From contig JADJRG010000013.1 of the NCBI GenBank assembly GCA_016712315.1, positions 372,001 through 436,000 on the forward strand: a stretch of 64,000 nt of DNA. The letters run 5' to 3'. The position numbers were made by a program, and so were the translations under genes. The notes under the pieces were generated by a model. The model was given only the letters and a program-made list of their open reading frames with translations, ran no database searches and had not been told where the DNA came from. Shown here piece after piece: positions 1 to 8,477 of the stretch (position 1 is the stretch's first letter; the number at the start of each line of letters is the position of its first letter). The DNA comes from Nannocystis sp. Its GTDB lineage: Bacteria > Myxococcota_A > Polyangia > Nannocystales > Nannocystaceae.

Positions 1-430
1 TCTCGGGCTTCGCCGCCTTCTCGGGCTTCGCCGCCTTCTCTGCCGTCGCCAGCTTCACCGCCTTCACCACCGTTGTCACCTTGTCTTGCGCCGCCTTCAC
101 TGGCTTCACTGTCGCCTTCACTGGCTTCGCTGTCGCCTTCACTGGCTTCGCTGTCGCCTTCGCTGTCGCCTTCACTGGCTTCGCCGCCTTCGCTGGCTTC
201 GCCGCCTTCGCTGGCTTCGCCGCCTTCGCTGGCTTCGCCGCCTTCGCTGGCTTCGCCGCCTTCGCTGGCTTCGCCGCCTTCGCTGGCTTCGCCGCCTTCG
301 CTGGCTTCGCCGCCTTCGCCGCCTTCGCCGCCTTCGCTGGCTTCGCCGCCTTCGCCGCCTTCGCTGGCTTCGCCGCCTTCGCTGGCTTCGCCGCCTTCGC
401 TGGCTTCGCTGGCGCCGCCTTCGCTGGTTT
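1..430. repeat. Short tandem repeats encoding AKP units
   Basis: Direct tandem units built from gccttcgctggcttcgcc (18 bp, with 9-bp sub-units gccttcgcc) fill most of this interval. Read on the minus strand they give the six-residue unit AKAAKP. Unit variants become more frequent toward position 1. The array is coding repeat of the H1-like gene and is probably length-variable by slippage. Confidence 0.8.
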
Positions 431-538
431 TGCCGCCTTTACCGCCTTCTTGGCGGTCTTCTTCTTCGCGGCCGCCGGCGCGCGCGTACGCGCGGCAGCG
501 GGGGTCTTTGTCGCGGTCTTGGGACGCGTCGTTGCCAC
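1..538 (-). CDS. Histone H1-like Lys/Ala/Pro-repeat protein (partial, runs off left edge)
   Basis: On the minus strand a frame opens at a GTG at 538, four codons after a stop, and stays open to the window edge (at least 179 residues). It begins MATTRPKTATKTPAAARTRA, has a KKKTAKK cluster, and then becomes a long run of AKPAKA repeats that later drift to KPVKATA and KAAKPEK. Such Lys/Ala/Pro tails occur in bacterial histone H1-like proteins and in C-terminal tails of HU-type proteins, where they bind DNA non-specifically. No folded domain is visible in the part present, so the identity rests on composition. No clear Shine-Dalgarno precedes the GTG. The plus-strand frames here read only Pro/Ser/Leu or Ala/Phe/Gly repeats and are shadows. 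Confidence 0.6.
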   Translation of the reverse strand, partial: MATTRPKTATKTPAAARTRAPAAAKKKTAKKAVKAAKPAKAAPAKPAKAAKPAKAAKPAKAAKAAKPAKAAKAAKAAKPAKAAKPAKAAKPAKAAKPAKAAKPAKAAKPAKAAKPAKAAKPVKATAKATAKPVKATAKPVKATVKPVKAAQDKVTTVVKAVKLATAEKAAKPEKAAKPE

Positions 539-613
539 AGGGGGTTTTTACGCGATCGCTGGCGGCGCTGGCAAGCCCAGCGGCTGATCGAGGGGCTAGG
601 TTATTGTACGCGC

Positions 614-1231
614 ATGACCTCGCGTACCGTCGTCGACTCGGTCGTCATCGTGAACGCGCCGCCGGCGGGAGCGGCCGCCCTCGAGGAGCACCTCAGCGCG
701 CTGCGTGAGCGCTTCCCGGGCGCGATCCTGGAGCGCTACCTCGGGCGAGCCCCGACCATCGGCGCCCGCGCGCGGATCGCCGCTGGCGCCGCCATCATCG
801 GCGACGTCGCGCTCGCCGATGATGTCAGCGTCTGGTACGGCTGCGTCCTCCGGGGCGACGTCAACCGCATCGTCGTCGGCGCGCGCAGCAACCTCCAAGA
901 CGGCGCCGTGGTCCACCTCGGCGACCGCGACGGGGTCGTGATCGGCGAAGACGTGGTGATCGGCCACCGCGCCGTCGTCCACGGCGCGACCGTCGGCGAC
1001 GCCACGCTCATCGGGATCCAAGCGACCATCCTCGACGGCGCCGTCATCGGCGCCGGCTCGGTCGTCGGAGCGGGCGCCCTCGTCACCGCTGGCACGATCA
1101 TCCCGCCTCGCTCGCTCGTCCTCGGCTTCCCCGCCAAGATCGTCCGCCCCCTCAGCGCCGAGGACGAGGAGCGGCACCGCCAGCTCGCCGCCAAGTACGT
1201 CCGCCTCGCCCATAACTACCGAGTCGGATGA
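614..1231 (+). CDS. Gamma-class carbonic anhydrase-like protein
   Basis: A 205-residue protein with a left-handed beta-helix made of hexapeptide repeats (IGDVAL, VVIGEDVVIGH, VIGAGSVVGAG). It carries the gamma-carbonic anhydrase-like signature: VWYGCVLRGDVNRIVVG, then NLQDGAVVH, then IGHRAVVHG. The three histidines in VVH and GHRAVVH match the metal ligands of the YrdA/PaaY/Cam group, which forms trimers and binds zinc or iron. Family members hydrate CO2 or act in uncharacterised acyl metabolism, so activity is not certain. The ATG at 614 was chosen because it starts just before the domain; the frame continues upstream only through the repeat shadow. The downstream gene converges 10 bp away. 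Confidence 0.85.
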   Translation: MTSRTVVDSVVIVNAPPAGAAALEEHLSALRERFPGAILERYLGRAPTIGARARIAAGAAIIGDVALADDVSVWYGCVLRGDVNRIVVGARSNLQDGAVVHLGDRDGVVIGEDVVIGHRAVVHGATVGDATLIGIQATILDGAVIGAGSVVGAGALVTAGTIIPPRSLVLGFPAKIVRPLSAEDEERHRQLAAKYVRLAHNYRVG

Positions 1232-1240
1232 GCGCGCCGC

Positions 1241-1846
1241 TCAGCGCAGCGCGTGCAGGATCATCGTCGCGACGTACGCGCCCTGCTCCGGCGGGTCTTG
1301 CCCGAGCACCGGGTGCGGCTGCACATCCGTCACCGTCACCCGGTAGCCCAGCACCTCCGCGCTGCCCATCTCAGGCGCCCCTGCGCGCAGCGTCAGCCGC
1401 ACCTTCTCGCCCGGCGAGCCCGCCGCGGCGACGCGCGCGATGATCACCACCTCCCCCTGCCACACACAAACCGCCCCGGTCGGGCAGCGCGAGTCGCTCT
1501 CCACCATCAGGAATTCGACCTCCATCGCCGCGTCGCTCAGCCGCACCGTCTCGCCGCGGCGCACCTCGAAGGGCGCGCCCAGCGACGGCGCCATCTGCGG
1601 GATCGCCGACGCGTTGATCGCCTGGATCGACGACACCTGCACCGTCTCCTTGTCCAGCATCTCCCCCTCGAGCTCGACCATCCGGCGGCCGTAGAACTCG
1701 AGGTGGTAATCTGGCTGGAAGGGCATCCGCGGCTGATAGCGCAGCAGCAGCACGTCGTTCGCCGTCTGCAGGAAATAGTCCGGCCCCTCGCTGCGCGTGC
1801 CGACCCGGCCGTGTTTGACAAATACGAGCCCGCTGAGCTTCACCAT
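1241..1846 (-). CDS. Conserved hypothetical protein with an SRCPTGxxCVW motif
   Basis: A 201-residue protein starting at the ATG at 1846, preceded by a GGAGGAG Shine-Dalgarno. No signal peptide is evident. The C-terminal half contains DSRCPTGAVCVWQGEV followed by a beta-rich stretch (VRLTLRAGAPE), a pattern I associate with small hypothetical proteins of Myxococcota and Bacteroidota that carry a paired-Cys DSRCPxGxxCxWxG motif. The N-terminal part (residues 1-90) is a separate region with a DYHLEFYG stretch. No enzyme motif is visible and no function can be assigned. It converges with the gamma-carbonic anhydrase gene. Confidence 0.7.
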   Translation of the reverse strand: MVKLSGLVFVKHGRVGTRSEGPDYFLQTANDVLLLRYQPRMPFQPDYHLEFYGRRMVELEGEMLDKETVQVSSIQAINASAIPQMAPSLGAPFEVRRGETVRLSDAAMEVEFLMVESDSRCPTGAVCVWQGEVVIIARVAAAGSPGEKVRLTLRAGAPEMGSAEVLGYRVTVTDVQPHPVLGQDPPEQGAYVATMILHALR

Positions 1847-2037
1847 GGTCGCGTCTCCTCCTCTGGGAATCTCCCACGACGAAGATAGGCGCCCCGTCGC
1901 CGCCGATCGTCCGCACGTTTTGCTCTGCGTCGCGCAAGGATCACCGGCCCGCCGCGACGCGCGTCCACGCGCCGATCTGCGGCTCCTCGGAAAAAAGAAC
2001 CTAGCCCTACGGTCAGCCTGCTGCCACTCTCGCCGCG

Positions 2038-3462
2038 ATGCACGACCGAGGCCCGCCCTTCTCCGCCGCACGCGCCGCCCTCTCTGCCCTCCGCGCCTTG
2101 GCCCCGGGTCGCAGGGCCGCGGCCCGTCAGCGCGTCGCGGAGGGCGGCCAGACGCGCCACGCTGAGAAGGTCACACGCGTCGCTGAGCAGCTCCGCCAGC
2201 GCCGCGGCCCTGAGCCGGTCTCGCTGCGCAAGCGCGCGGTCTCGCACATGGTCCCCAAGCGCGGCGATCTCCGCCGGAGCGACCCCAAGATCGACATCAG
2301 CGACTTCTGCGAGATCCTCGAGATCGACCCCATCAAGAAGATCTGCGTCGCCGAGGCCGGCGTCACCTTCGTCGATCTCGTCGCCGCCACCCTCCGTCAC
2401 GGCCTCGTCCCGATCGTCGTGCCCGAGCTCAAGACCATCACCATCGGCGGCGCCGTCTCTGGCTGCTCGATCGAGTCGATGAGCTTCCGCTACGGCGGCT
2501 TCCACGACACCTGCCTCGAGTACGAGCTCATCACCGCCACCGGCGAGGTCCTGGTCTGCACCCCGGAGAACGAGCACGCCTTGATCTTCCAGATGGTCCA
2601 CGGCGCCTTCGGCACCCTCGGCGTGCTCAGCCGCCTCACCTTCCGGCTGATCCCCGCGAAACCATTCGTCAAGCTCACCTATGAGAAGTACCCCTCGATC
2701 GACGCCTACATGGCCGCGATCGCCGGCCGCTTCGCGCGCCAAGACGTCGACTTCATGGACGGCATCATCCACGCGTCCAGCGAGTGCGTGCTCTCCCTCG
2801 GCGAGTTCGTCGACGAGGCCCCCTACACCAGCAGCTACGACTGGTACAAGATCTACTACGAGAGCACCCGCGAGCGCCGCGAGGACTACATGCGCGCCGC
2901 CGACTACTTCTTCCGCTACGACCGCGGCGTCACCAACGTCCGCCCGCGCGCGCCGATCCTCCGCGCCTTGCTCGGCTGGTACCTCAACTCCTCCCGCGTC
3001 CTGCGGCTCGCCGAGCGTATGAACTGGCTGCTCCGCCGCGACAACCCCCCCGTCACCCTCGACGTCTTCGTCCCCCTCTCCAAGGTCCCCGAGTTCATGC
3101 GCTGGTATGAGCGCGAGTTCGGCTACTTCCCCCTCTGGTGCGTCCCGTACCGCCGCGTCCGCGACTACGAGTGGATCGCCGATCGTTGGTACCAAGGCAT
3201 GAAGGACCAGCTCTTCGTCGACCTCGCGATCTACGGCATGGACAAGCGGGACGGCCGCAACTACCACCGCCTCATGGAGGAGAAGCTCGCCGAGATCGGC
3301 GGGATCAAGACCCTCATCTCCCACAACTTCTACAGCGAGGCCGAGTTCTGGAGCCTGTGGAACAAGCCCAACTACGACGCCGTCAAGGCCCGCACCGACC
3401 CGAACAACCTCTTCCGCGACCTTTATACAAAGACCTGCCGCGCCGCCCAGGGCCTCCGTTGA
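2038..3462 (+). CDS. FAD-binding oxidoreductase of the DHCR24 (delta-24 sterol reductase) type
   Basis: 474 residues. The N-terminal half is a VAO/PCMH-type FAD-binding domain: KIDISDFCEILEIDPIKKIC, EAGVTFVDLVAATLRHG, then VVPELKTITIGGAVSGCSIES and RYGGFHDTCLEYELIT. The order and wording match eukaryotic DHCR24/DIMINUTO, which reduces the delta-24 double bond of sterol side chains. The C-terminal half has FPLWCVPYR and ends with NNLFRDLYTK, also typical. The length is close to the roughly 515-residue eukaryotic enzymes but lacks their N-terminal membrane anchor. The ATG at 2038 is taken as the start, but the Arg-rich first 60 residues make a later start possible. No other sterol gene is nearby. 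Substrate is an inference; FAD binding is well supported. Confidence 0.8.
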   Translation: MHDRGPPFSAARAALSALRALAPGRRAAARQRVAEGGQTRHAEKVTRVAEQLRQRRGPEPVSLRKRAVSHMVPKRGDLRRSDPKIDISDFCEILEIDPIKKICVAEAGVTFVDLVAATLRHGLVPIVVPELKTITIGGAVSGCSIESMSFRYGGFHDTCLEYELITATGEVLVCTPENEHALIFQMVHGAFGTLGVLSRLTFRLIPAKPFVKLTYEKYPSIDAYMAAIAGRFARQDVDFMDGIIHASSECVLSLGEFVDEAPYTSSYDWYKIYYESTRERREDYMRAADYFFRYDRGVTNVRPRAPILRALLGWYLNSSRVLRLAERMNWLLRRDNPPVTLDVFVPLSKVPEFMRWYEREFGYFPLWCVPYRRVRDYEWIADRWYQGMKDQLFVDLAIYGMDKRDGRNYHRLMEEKLAEIGGIKTLISHNFYSEAEFWSLWNKPNYDAVKARTDPNNLFRDLYTKTCRAAQGLR

Positions 3463-3479
3463 GCCGCCTGCGAGAGCGC

Positions 3480-4136
3480 CTACGATCCGGCGGCGCCGGC
3501 GAGGCCGCAGCGAGCCACCTCGAGCTCGGTCACGACCCACTGCACCGGCACGTCATGCTCCGCGCAGGGGATCAGCGGCGCCTCCGCGGGCGCCAAGAAT
3601 TCCCCAAAACACACGCCGACGCGCGCCGGCAGCCGCTCGTCGCGCAGCGGCGCCAGCGCCCGATCGTAGTACCCCTTGCCGAAGCCCAAGCGTCCGCCGC
3701 GGCGATCGAAGCCCAGGCCTGGGACCAGCACCAAGTCCACCCCGAGCGCCGCGCCGGGCGACCCTGCCGCCAGCTCCCCCGCCCGCTGCGGCGGCTCGAT
3801 CAGCCCGAAGCGCCCTGGTTGGCCGCTCCGCAGCGTCGCCAGGTCCTCCACCGCCACGAACGACAAGCGCCCGGAGTCGCGCAGCACCCGCGGCAGCACC
3901 AGCCGTTTACCCTCCGCCAGCGCCCGAACCAGCAGCGCCCGCGTATCTGGCTCCCCGCGCACCCCCACAAACGCGGCGATCCCCCGCGCCTCCCGCCACA
4001 GCCGATGTTCGCCCAGCAGCTCGGTCAGCGCCCCTGAGCGCCGGGCGATCTCGGGCCCGCTCAGGCTGACCCGACGCGCCAGCAGCAGCCGCCGCAGCGC
4101 CGCCTTCCGGGCGCCGATCTCCCCCTCCGGGTCCAC
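3480..4136 (-). CDS. 5-formyltetrahydrofolate cyclo-ligase family protein
   Basis: About 218 residues. It starts with the family pattern GARKAALRRLLLARRVSLS, and has the C-terminal nucleotide/folate-binding signature DLVLVPGLGFDRRGGRLGFGKGYYDR. The enzyme converts 5-formyl-THF to 5,10-methenyl-THF using ATP in the cytoplasm. The ORF runs upstream through the tRNA-Gly gene, which is not credible. The GTG at 4136 is preceded by GGCGGTGA and gives normal family length; GTG 4142 and ATG 4205 are alternatives, and the ATG would place the start inside the tRNA promoter region. In E. coli the gene (ygfA/fau) often lies beside ssrS RNA, but no such RNA was recognised here. Confidence 0.85.
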   Translation of the reverse strand: MDPEGEIGARKAALRRLLLARRVSLSGPEIARRSGALTELLGEHRLWREARGIAAFVGVRGEPDTRALLVRALAEGKRLVLPRVLRDSGRLSFVAVEDLATLRSGQPGRFGLIEPPQRAGELAAGSPGAALGVDLVLVPGLGFDRRGGRLGFGKGYYDRALAPLRDERLPARVGVCFGEFLAPAEAPLIPCAEHDVPVQWVVTELEVARCGLAGAAGS

Positions 4137-4183
4137 GCTCACCGCCCGACTATACAGCGGGGCGAGCTGCGTTTGGGGCGCTC

Positions 4184-4212
4184 TTGCACCTCGGCCGCGG
4201 CTCATGTTAAGG
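4184..4212 (+). promoter_or_regulatory. Putative promoter of tRNA-Gly
   Basis: TTGCAC (4184-4189) and TTAAGG (4207-4212) are separated by 17 bp and lie 10 bp upstream of the mature tRNA 5' end. The -35 element matches that of the tRNA-Arg promoter in this window (TTGCAA). The -10 element is weak. Confidence 0.4.
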
Positions 4213-4222
4213 GAGCCGAGCC

Positions 4223-4298
4223 GCGGGAATAACTCAGTTGGTAGAGTGTCAGCTTCCCAAGCTGAATGTCGCGGGTTCGAACCCCGTTTCCCGCTCCA
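4223..4298 (+). tRNA. tRNA-Gly (anticodon CCC)
   Basis: A 76-nt cloverleaf. The acceptor stem GCGGGAA (4223-4229) pairs with TTCCCGC (4288-4294), and the discriminator T is followed by an encoded CCA. The D arm is CTCAGTTGGTAGAG. The anticodon stem TCAGC/GCTGA closes the loop TTCCCAA, giving anticodon CCC (reads GGG). The T arm is CGGGTTCGAACCCCG. The sequence closely resembles bacterial tRNA-Gly. Confidence 0.97.
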
Positions 4299-4303
4299 CC
4301 TCG

Positions 4304-4333
4304 ACAGACGCCACCTGGCGTCTGTTTTGTTTT
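4304..4333 (+). terminator. Rho-independent terminator of tRNA-Gly
   Basis: ACAGACGCC (4304-4312) and GGCGTCTGT (4317-4325) form a perfect 9-bp stem with an ACCT loop, followed by TTTGTTTT. It lies 6 nt after the tRNA 3' end. Confidence 0.9.
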
Positions 4334-4397
4334 GGCGCCTGTTTTGTGCCGGCGCCTGGTCCCCCATGAATCACGGCTGGTAGACTCGCCGTCCGCG

Positions 4398-6146
4398 ATG
4401 GCTGAGACCGGAGATGGCCCTGAAGGCGCGCTCGAGCACCAGCTCATGCGCGTGCAGATGCGGGTCCTCGCCGAGCTCGCCGCGGAGATCGGCGGCCCCC
4501 GCAGCGACCTTCGGGCCGGCCTGAGGCGGCTCACGGAGGTCTCGTGCAAGCTCCTGCACGTCGCGCGCGCCGGCGTCTGGCGCTTCGACGAGGCGCAGAA
4601 GAGCCTCGAGTGCCTCGACCTCTATGACGCCGCCACCGGCGCTCACAGCGACGGCGCCCAGATGCGCGCCAGCGACCTGCCCGCCTATTTTGACGCGCTC
4701 GAGGGGGCCCGCGCGATCGTCAGCGACGACACCTACAGCGACCCGCGCCTGCTCGAGATCGTCGACGACTACCTGCGCCCGCTCGGGATCACCTCGATGA
4801 TCGACGCCCCGATCCGCGTCCGGGGCCGCATGGTCGGCGTCGTCTGCCACGAGCACTGCGGCCCGCGGCGGCTCTGGAGCGCGCTCGAGCAGACCCTCGC
4901 CGGCACCTTCGCGGACTTCGCCGGGATCGCCCTCGAGGCGCACGAATTTCAGCTCGAGCGCGCCCGCAGCCGCCGCCTCGAAGATCAGCTCGAGCGAGCG
5001 CGCAAGCTCGAGAGCCTCGGGATCTTGGCCGGAGGGGTCGCGCACGACTTCAACAACCTGCTCGTCGGGATCCTCGGCAACGCCGGCCTCTGCCTGCAAG
5101 ATCTCCCGAAGGATTCGCCGCTCGTGCCCCTGCTCGAGGACATCCAGGGCGCCGCCAACCAGGCCGCCGAGCTCGCCCAGGAGATGCTCGCCTACTCTGG
5201 CAAGGCCACCTTCAAGTCCGAGCCGCTGCGCCTCGACGAGCTCGTCCGCGAGCTCATCCCAGCGCTCGAGCGGCGCCTCGGCCCGCGGATCACGATCGTC
5301 GTCCGCGGCCCCCCGAGCCCCTCGCCGGCCTTACCGGTCGTCGACGGAGATCCCGCCCAGCTCCGCCGCGTCGTCATCAACCTCGTCCAGAACGCCGCGG
5401 AGGCGCACACCGGCGCCACCGGCGAGATCGAGCTCGAGCTGCGCGCCCACGCGGCGCTCCCTGAAGATCCCTCGCGGCTGATCCTCGGCGAGCGCCTCAC
5501 CCCTGGCCCGCACCTCGCCCTCTGCGTCCGCGACCGCGGCCACGGCATCAGCGAAGACGCCCGCGCCCGCCTCTTCGACCCGTTCTTTACGACCAAGGTG
5601 GACGGTCGCGGCCTCGGGCTCGCGGTCGTGCTCGGCATCGTCGCCGGGCACCGCGGCGCGATCCAGGTCGACAGCGAGCCTGGCCGCGGCAGCGCCCTCA
5701 CCGTCTACCTCCCGCTCACCGACGCGGCCCCACGCCCGCGCCCGCCCCCGCCGCTGCCCCTGGAGCGCCGCCCCGCCGCTGGCCTCGTGCTCGTCGCCGA
5801 CGACGAGGCGATCGTCCGCGGCGTCACCCGCCGGATCCTCGATCGAGCCGGCTACCGCGTCCTCGAGGCCGAGGACGGCGTCGACGCGGTCGCGGTCTTT
5901 CACGCGCGGCGGGGCGAGCTCACCGCCGTCATCCTCGATCTCACCATGCCGCGGCTCGGCGGCCAAGAGGTCCTCAGCCAGATCCGCGAGCACGACCCGG
6001 AGCTGCGCGTCCTGCTCACCAGCGGCTTCAGCCGCGAGGCCCTCGACGCCCGCCTCATCGACGCCCCGCGCACCGCTTTTTTACAGAAGCCGTTCAACCC
6101 CAGCACCCTCCTGAGCGCCCTCGACGCCCTCCGCGCGCAGCGCTGA
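4398..6146 (+). CDS. Hybrid sensor histidine kinase (GAF-HisKA-HATPase-REC)
   Basis: 582 residues. A GAF-like sensory domain (about 15-185, with ITSMIDAPIRVRGRMVGVVCHE) is followed by a short coiled coil (190-210). Next comes a HisKA domain of the VAHDFNN type with phospho-acceptor His216, and then a HATPase domain with N box (NLVQNAAEAH), G1 box (VRDRGHGI), F box and GLGLAVVLGIV. The C-terminal receiver domain (about 460-580) has the phospho-acceptor Asp514 in VILDLTMP and a conserved Lys in FLQKPF. No transmembrane segment is visible, so it should be a cytoplasmic phosphorelay protein. The ATG at 4398 was chosen because the longer frame reads through the tRNA. No cognate output regulator is adjacent. 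Confidence 0.93.
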   Translation: MAETGDGPEGALEHQLMRVQMRVLAELAAEIGGPRSDLRAGLRRLTEVSCKLLHVARAGVWRFDEAQKSLECLDLYDAATGAHSDGAQMRASDLPAYFDALEGARAIVSDDTYSDPRLLEIVDDYLRPLGITSMIDAPIRVRGRMVGVVCHEHCGPRRLWSALEQTLAGTFADFAGIALEAHEFQLERARSRRLEDQLERARKLESLGILAGGVAHDFNNLLVGILGNAGLCLQDLPKDSPLVPLLEDIQGAANQAAELAQEMLAYSGKATFKSEPLRLDELVRELIPALERRLGPRITIVVRGPPSPSPALPVVDGDPAQLRRVVINLVQNAAEAHTGATGEIELELRAHAALPEDPSRLILGERLTPGPHLALCVRDRGHGISEDARARLFDPFFTTKVDGRGLGLAVVLGIVAGHRGAIQVDSEPGRGSALTVYLPLTDAAPRPRPPPPLPLERRPAAGLVLVADDEAIVRGVTRRILDRAGYRVLEAEDGVDAVAVFHARRGELTAVILDLTMPRLGGQEVLSQIREHDPELRVLLTSGFSREALDARLIDAPRTAFLQKPFNPSTLLSALDALRAQR

Positions 6147-6185
6147 GCGGACACCGCCGCGCCCGCGTGTTATCCCACGGGCCGC

Positions 6186-7100
6186 ATGGCCGAGCCCGTG
6201 ATCCTCATGGAAGGCGTGAGCAAGCGCTTCGGCGACCACCTCGCCGTCGACGCCCTCGATCTCGAGGTCCCTGGCGGCGCGATCTACGGCTTCATCGGCC
6301 CCAACGGCAGCGGCAAGACCACCACCGCGCGCATGATCCTCCGCATCATCCACCCCGATCGCGGCCGCGTCGTCGTCTTCGGCCGCGATCAAGGCCGCGC
6401 CGCCGACGACCGCGTCGGCTACCTGCCGGAGGAGCGCGGCCTCTACCGCAAGATGCGCGTCCGCGAGCTCCTCCGCTTCCACGCCGAGCTCAAGGGTCTA
6501 CGCCGCCCTGACGCGGAGATCCTCGCCTGGTTAGAGCGCCTCGGCCTCGCGAGCTGGGCTGATCGCCCCGTCGAAGCGCTCTCCAAGGGCATGGCGCAGA
6601 AGGTCCAGTTCGTCGCCGCCGTCGTCCACCGCCCCCAGCTCGCCATCCTCGACGAGCCGTTCAGCGGCCTCGACCCTGTCAACCAAGGGGTCCTCAAGGA
6701 CGCCATGTTGGAGCTGCGGCGCCGCGGCGCCACCGTGCTCTTCTCCACCCACGACATGGCCGCGGCCGAGCGCCTCTGCGATCGCCTCATGATGATCTAC
6801 CGCGGCCGCAAGGTCCTCGACGGCGCCCCTGCGGAGCTCCGCCAGCGCTACGGCCGCGACACCATCCGCGTCCGCCTCGGCGATCCTCGGCTCGATCTCA
6901 GCGGCCTACCCGGGGTCGCCGCCGTCGCCGACTACGCCGCCTACAAGGAGCTGCGCCTGCACGACGGCGCCGACCCGCAGCAGCTCCTCCGCGCCTTGAT
7001 CGGGCTCACCCGCGTCGACCACTTCGAGATCGCCGAGCCCTCCCTCCACGACATCTTTTTACGGATCGCCGGCCCCGCCGCCCCAGCGGACGCCGCATAA
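6186..7100 (+). CDS. ABC transporter ATP-binding protein (ABC-2 exporter, NatA-like)
   Basis: 304 residues. Walker A is GPNGSGKTT, the Q-loop region is YLPEERGLYRKM, the signature is LSKGMAQK, and Walker B is LAILDEPFSGLDP followed by the switch His in FSTHDM. The EERGLYRKM stretch after the Q-loop is typical of NatA-type ATPases of ABC-2 exporters. It has a C-terminal regulatory extension of about 80 residues. The permease follows 30 bp downstream in the same direction, so the two form an operon that powers efflux across the inner membrane. The substrate cannot be read from sequence. Confidence 0.95.
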   Translation: MAEPVILMEGVSKRFGDHLAVDALDLEVPGGAIYGFIGPNGSGKTTTARMILRIIHPDRGRVVVFGRDQGRAADDRVGYLPEERGLYRKMRVRELLRFHAELKGLRRPDAEILAWLERLGLASWADRPVEALSKGMAQKVQFVAAVVHRPQLAILDEPFSGLDPVNQGVLKDAMLELRRRGATVLFSTHDMAAAERLCDRLMMIYRGRKVLDGAPAELRQRYGRDTIRVRLGDPRLDLSGLPGVAAVADYAAYKELRLHDGADPQQLLRALIGLTRVDHFEIAEPSLHDIFLRIAGPAAPADAA

Positions 7101-7130
7101 GCCGCCTCACCGGGCACCTTAGCCACGTCG

Positions 7131-8462
7131 ATGCACCGAGACCGCCACCTCCGCAAGATCGCAGTCATCGCCCGCCGCGAGTACCTCGCGACCGTCCGCA
7201 CGAGGAGCTTCCTGCTCGCCGTGCTCTTGATGCCGGCGCTGATCGTCGGCAGCGTCGCCGTCCAGACCTGGCTCGCCCGCCGCGGCGCCTCCGAGGACAA
7301 GACCGTCGTCGTCTTTGATCACAGCGGCGCCCTCATCGACGGCCTCGAGGCCGCGGCCGCCGCCCGCGGGGCCGAAGGCGCCGCCGCTCCCGACGGCGAC
7401 GAGCGCGGGCGCTCCCGCTTCACCGTCGTCCGCGGCGACCCCGCCGATCTCGACGACGAGCTCCGCCTCGCCCTCTCCGCCCGGATCCGCGGCGGCGAGC
7501 TCGCCGCCTTCGTCGAGATCGGCGCCCGGATCCTCGAGGCGGAGCCACCTGGCCCATCGACCATGATCGCCTACCACGCCGAGAGCCTCGCCTTCAGCGA
7601 GCTGCGCCGCTGGCTCGAGCAGACCGCCCGCCAGCGGGTGCTTCAGCGGCGCCTGCTCGCCGCCGGCATCGCCGAGCCCGCGATCGAGCGCGCCCTCGCG
7701 CCGGTCGTCTTTGAGGGCAGCGGCCTGCTCAGCCGCGGCGCCGACGGCCAGCTCCAGCGCACCGACGCCGCCCAGGCGATCGCCGCCGAGTTCGCCCCGC
7801 TCGCCCTCCTCTTCCTCCTCTTCAACGCGATCCTGCTCACCGCCCAGCCCGCCCTCCAGGCCGTCATCGAGGAGAAGCAGCAGCGGATCGCCGAGGTCTT
7901 GCTCGGCTCCGTCGCCCCCTTTGATCTCATGCTCGGCAAGCTGCTCGGCTACGTGCTCGCCTCGCTCACCGTGCTCGTCGTCTACCTCCTCGCCGCCGGC
8001 GGGCTCGCCCAGCACTACGGCCTGCTCGGCCTGCTCGCCCCCGCCCTCATCGCCTGGGTCGTCGCCTATGTCGCCGTCGCGGTGCTGCTCTACGGCGCGA
8101 TCTTCGTCGCCATCGGCGCCGCGGTGAATGACCTCAAGGAGAGCCAGAACCTCATGCTCCCGGCCATGCTCGTGATCATGGCCCCGCTCTTCGTCTGGAG
8201 CGAGGTCGTCGCCGAGCCCCTCGGCCAGCTCGCCACCGGCCTCTCGTTGTTCCCGATGGTCACCCCCTTGATCATGCCCATGCGCCTCGCCGTCACCGGC
8301 GCCGTCCCGATGTGGCAGCCCGCGCTCGGCCTCATGCTCACCGCCCTCACCGCCTTGCTCGTCGTCGTCGCCGCTGGCCGGATCTTCCGCGTCGGCATCC
8401 TCGCCTACGGCAAGGCCCCCACCTTGCGCGAATTGGCCCGTTGGGCCCTCTTGAAGGGCTGA
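7131..8462 (+). CDS. ABC-2 type transporter permease (NatB-like)
   Basis: 443 residues. It begins KIAVIARREYLATVRTRSFL and a first membrane helix (LLAVLLMPALIVGSVAVQTW), followed by a large extracytoplasmic loop of about 180 residues. The C-terminal half has five or six hydrophobic helices, with the ABC-2 motif EEKQQRIAEVLLGSVAPFDLMLGKLLGY and later LKESQNLMLPAMLVIMAPLF. It is the membrane partner of the ATPase just upstream. NatAB-type exporters move sodium ions or small compounds; the cargo here is unknown. Confidence 0.92.
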   Translation: MHRDRHLRKIAVIARREYLATVRTRSFLLAVLLMPALIVGSVAVQTWLARRGASEDKTVVVFDHSGALIDGLEAAAAARGAEGAAAPDGDERGRSRFTVVRGDPADLDDELRLALSARIRGGELAAFVEIGARILEAEPPGPSTMIAYHAESLAFSELRRWLEQTARQRVLQRRLLAAGIAEPAIERALAPVVFEGSGLLSRGADGQLQRTDAAQAIAAEFAPLALLFLLFNAILLTAQPALQAVIEEKQQRIAEVLLGSVAPFDLMLGKLLGYVLASLTVLVVYLLAAGGLAQHYGLLGLLAPALIAWVVAYVAVAVLLYGAIFVAIGAAVNDLKESQNLMLPAMLVIMAPLFVWSEVVAEPLGQLATGLSLFPMVTPLIMPMRLAVTGAVPMWQPALGLMLTALTALLVVVAAGRIFRVGILAYGKAPTLRELARWALLKG

Positions 8463-8477
8463 CCCTCGGCGACCGCG

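Noticed and set aside
1..430. CRISPR-like repetitive array
   Set aside because: The repeats are contiguous without unique spacers and read as an AKP coding repeat on the minus strand.
4223..4298. 5-formyl-THF cyclo-ligase and histidine kinase frames extending through the tRNA
   Set aside because: The tRNA cloverleaf and its terminator are certain, so both coding starts were moved outside it.
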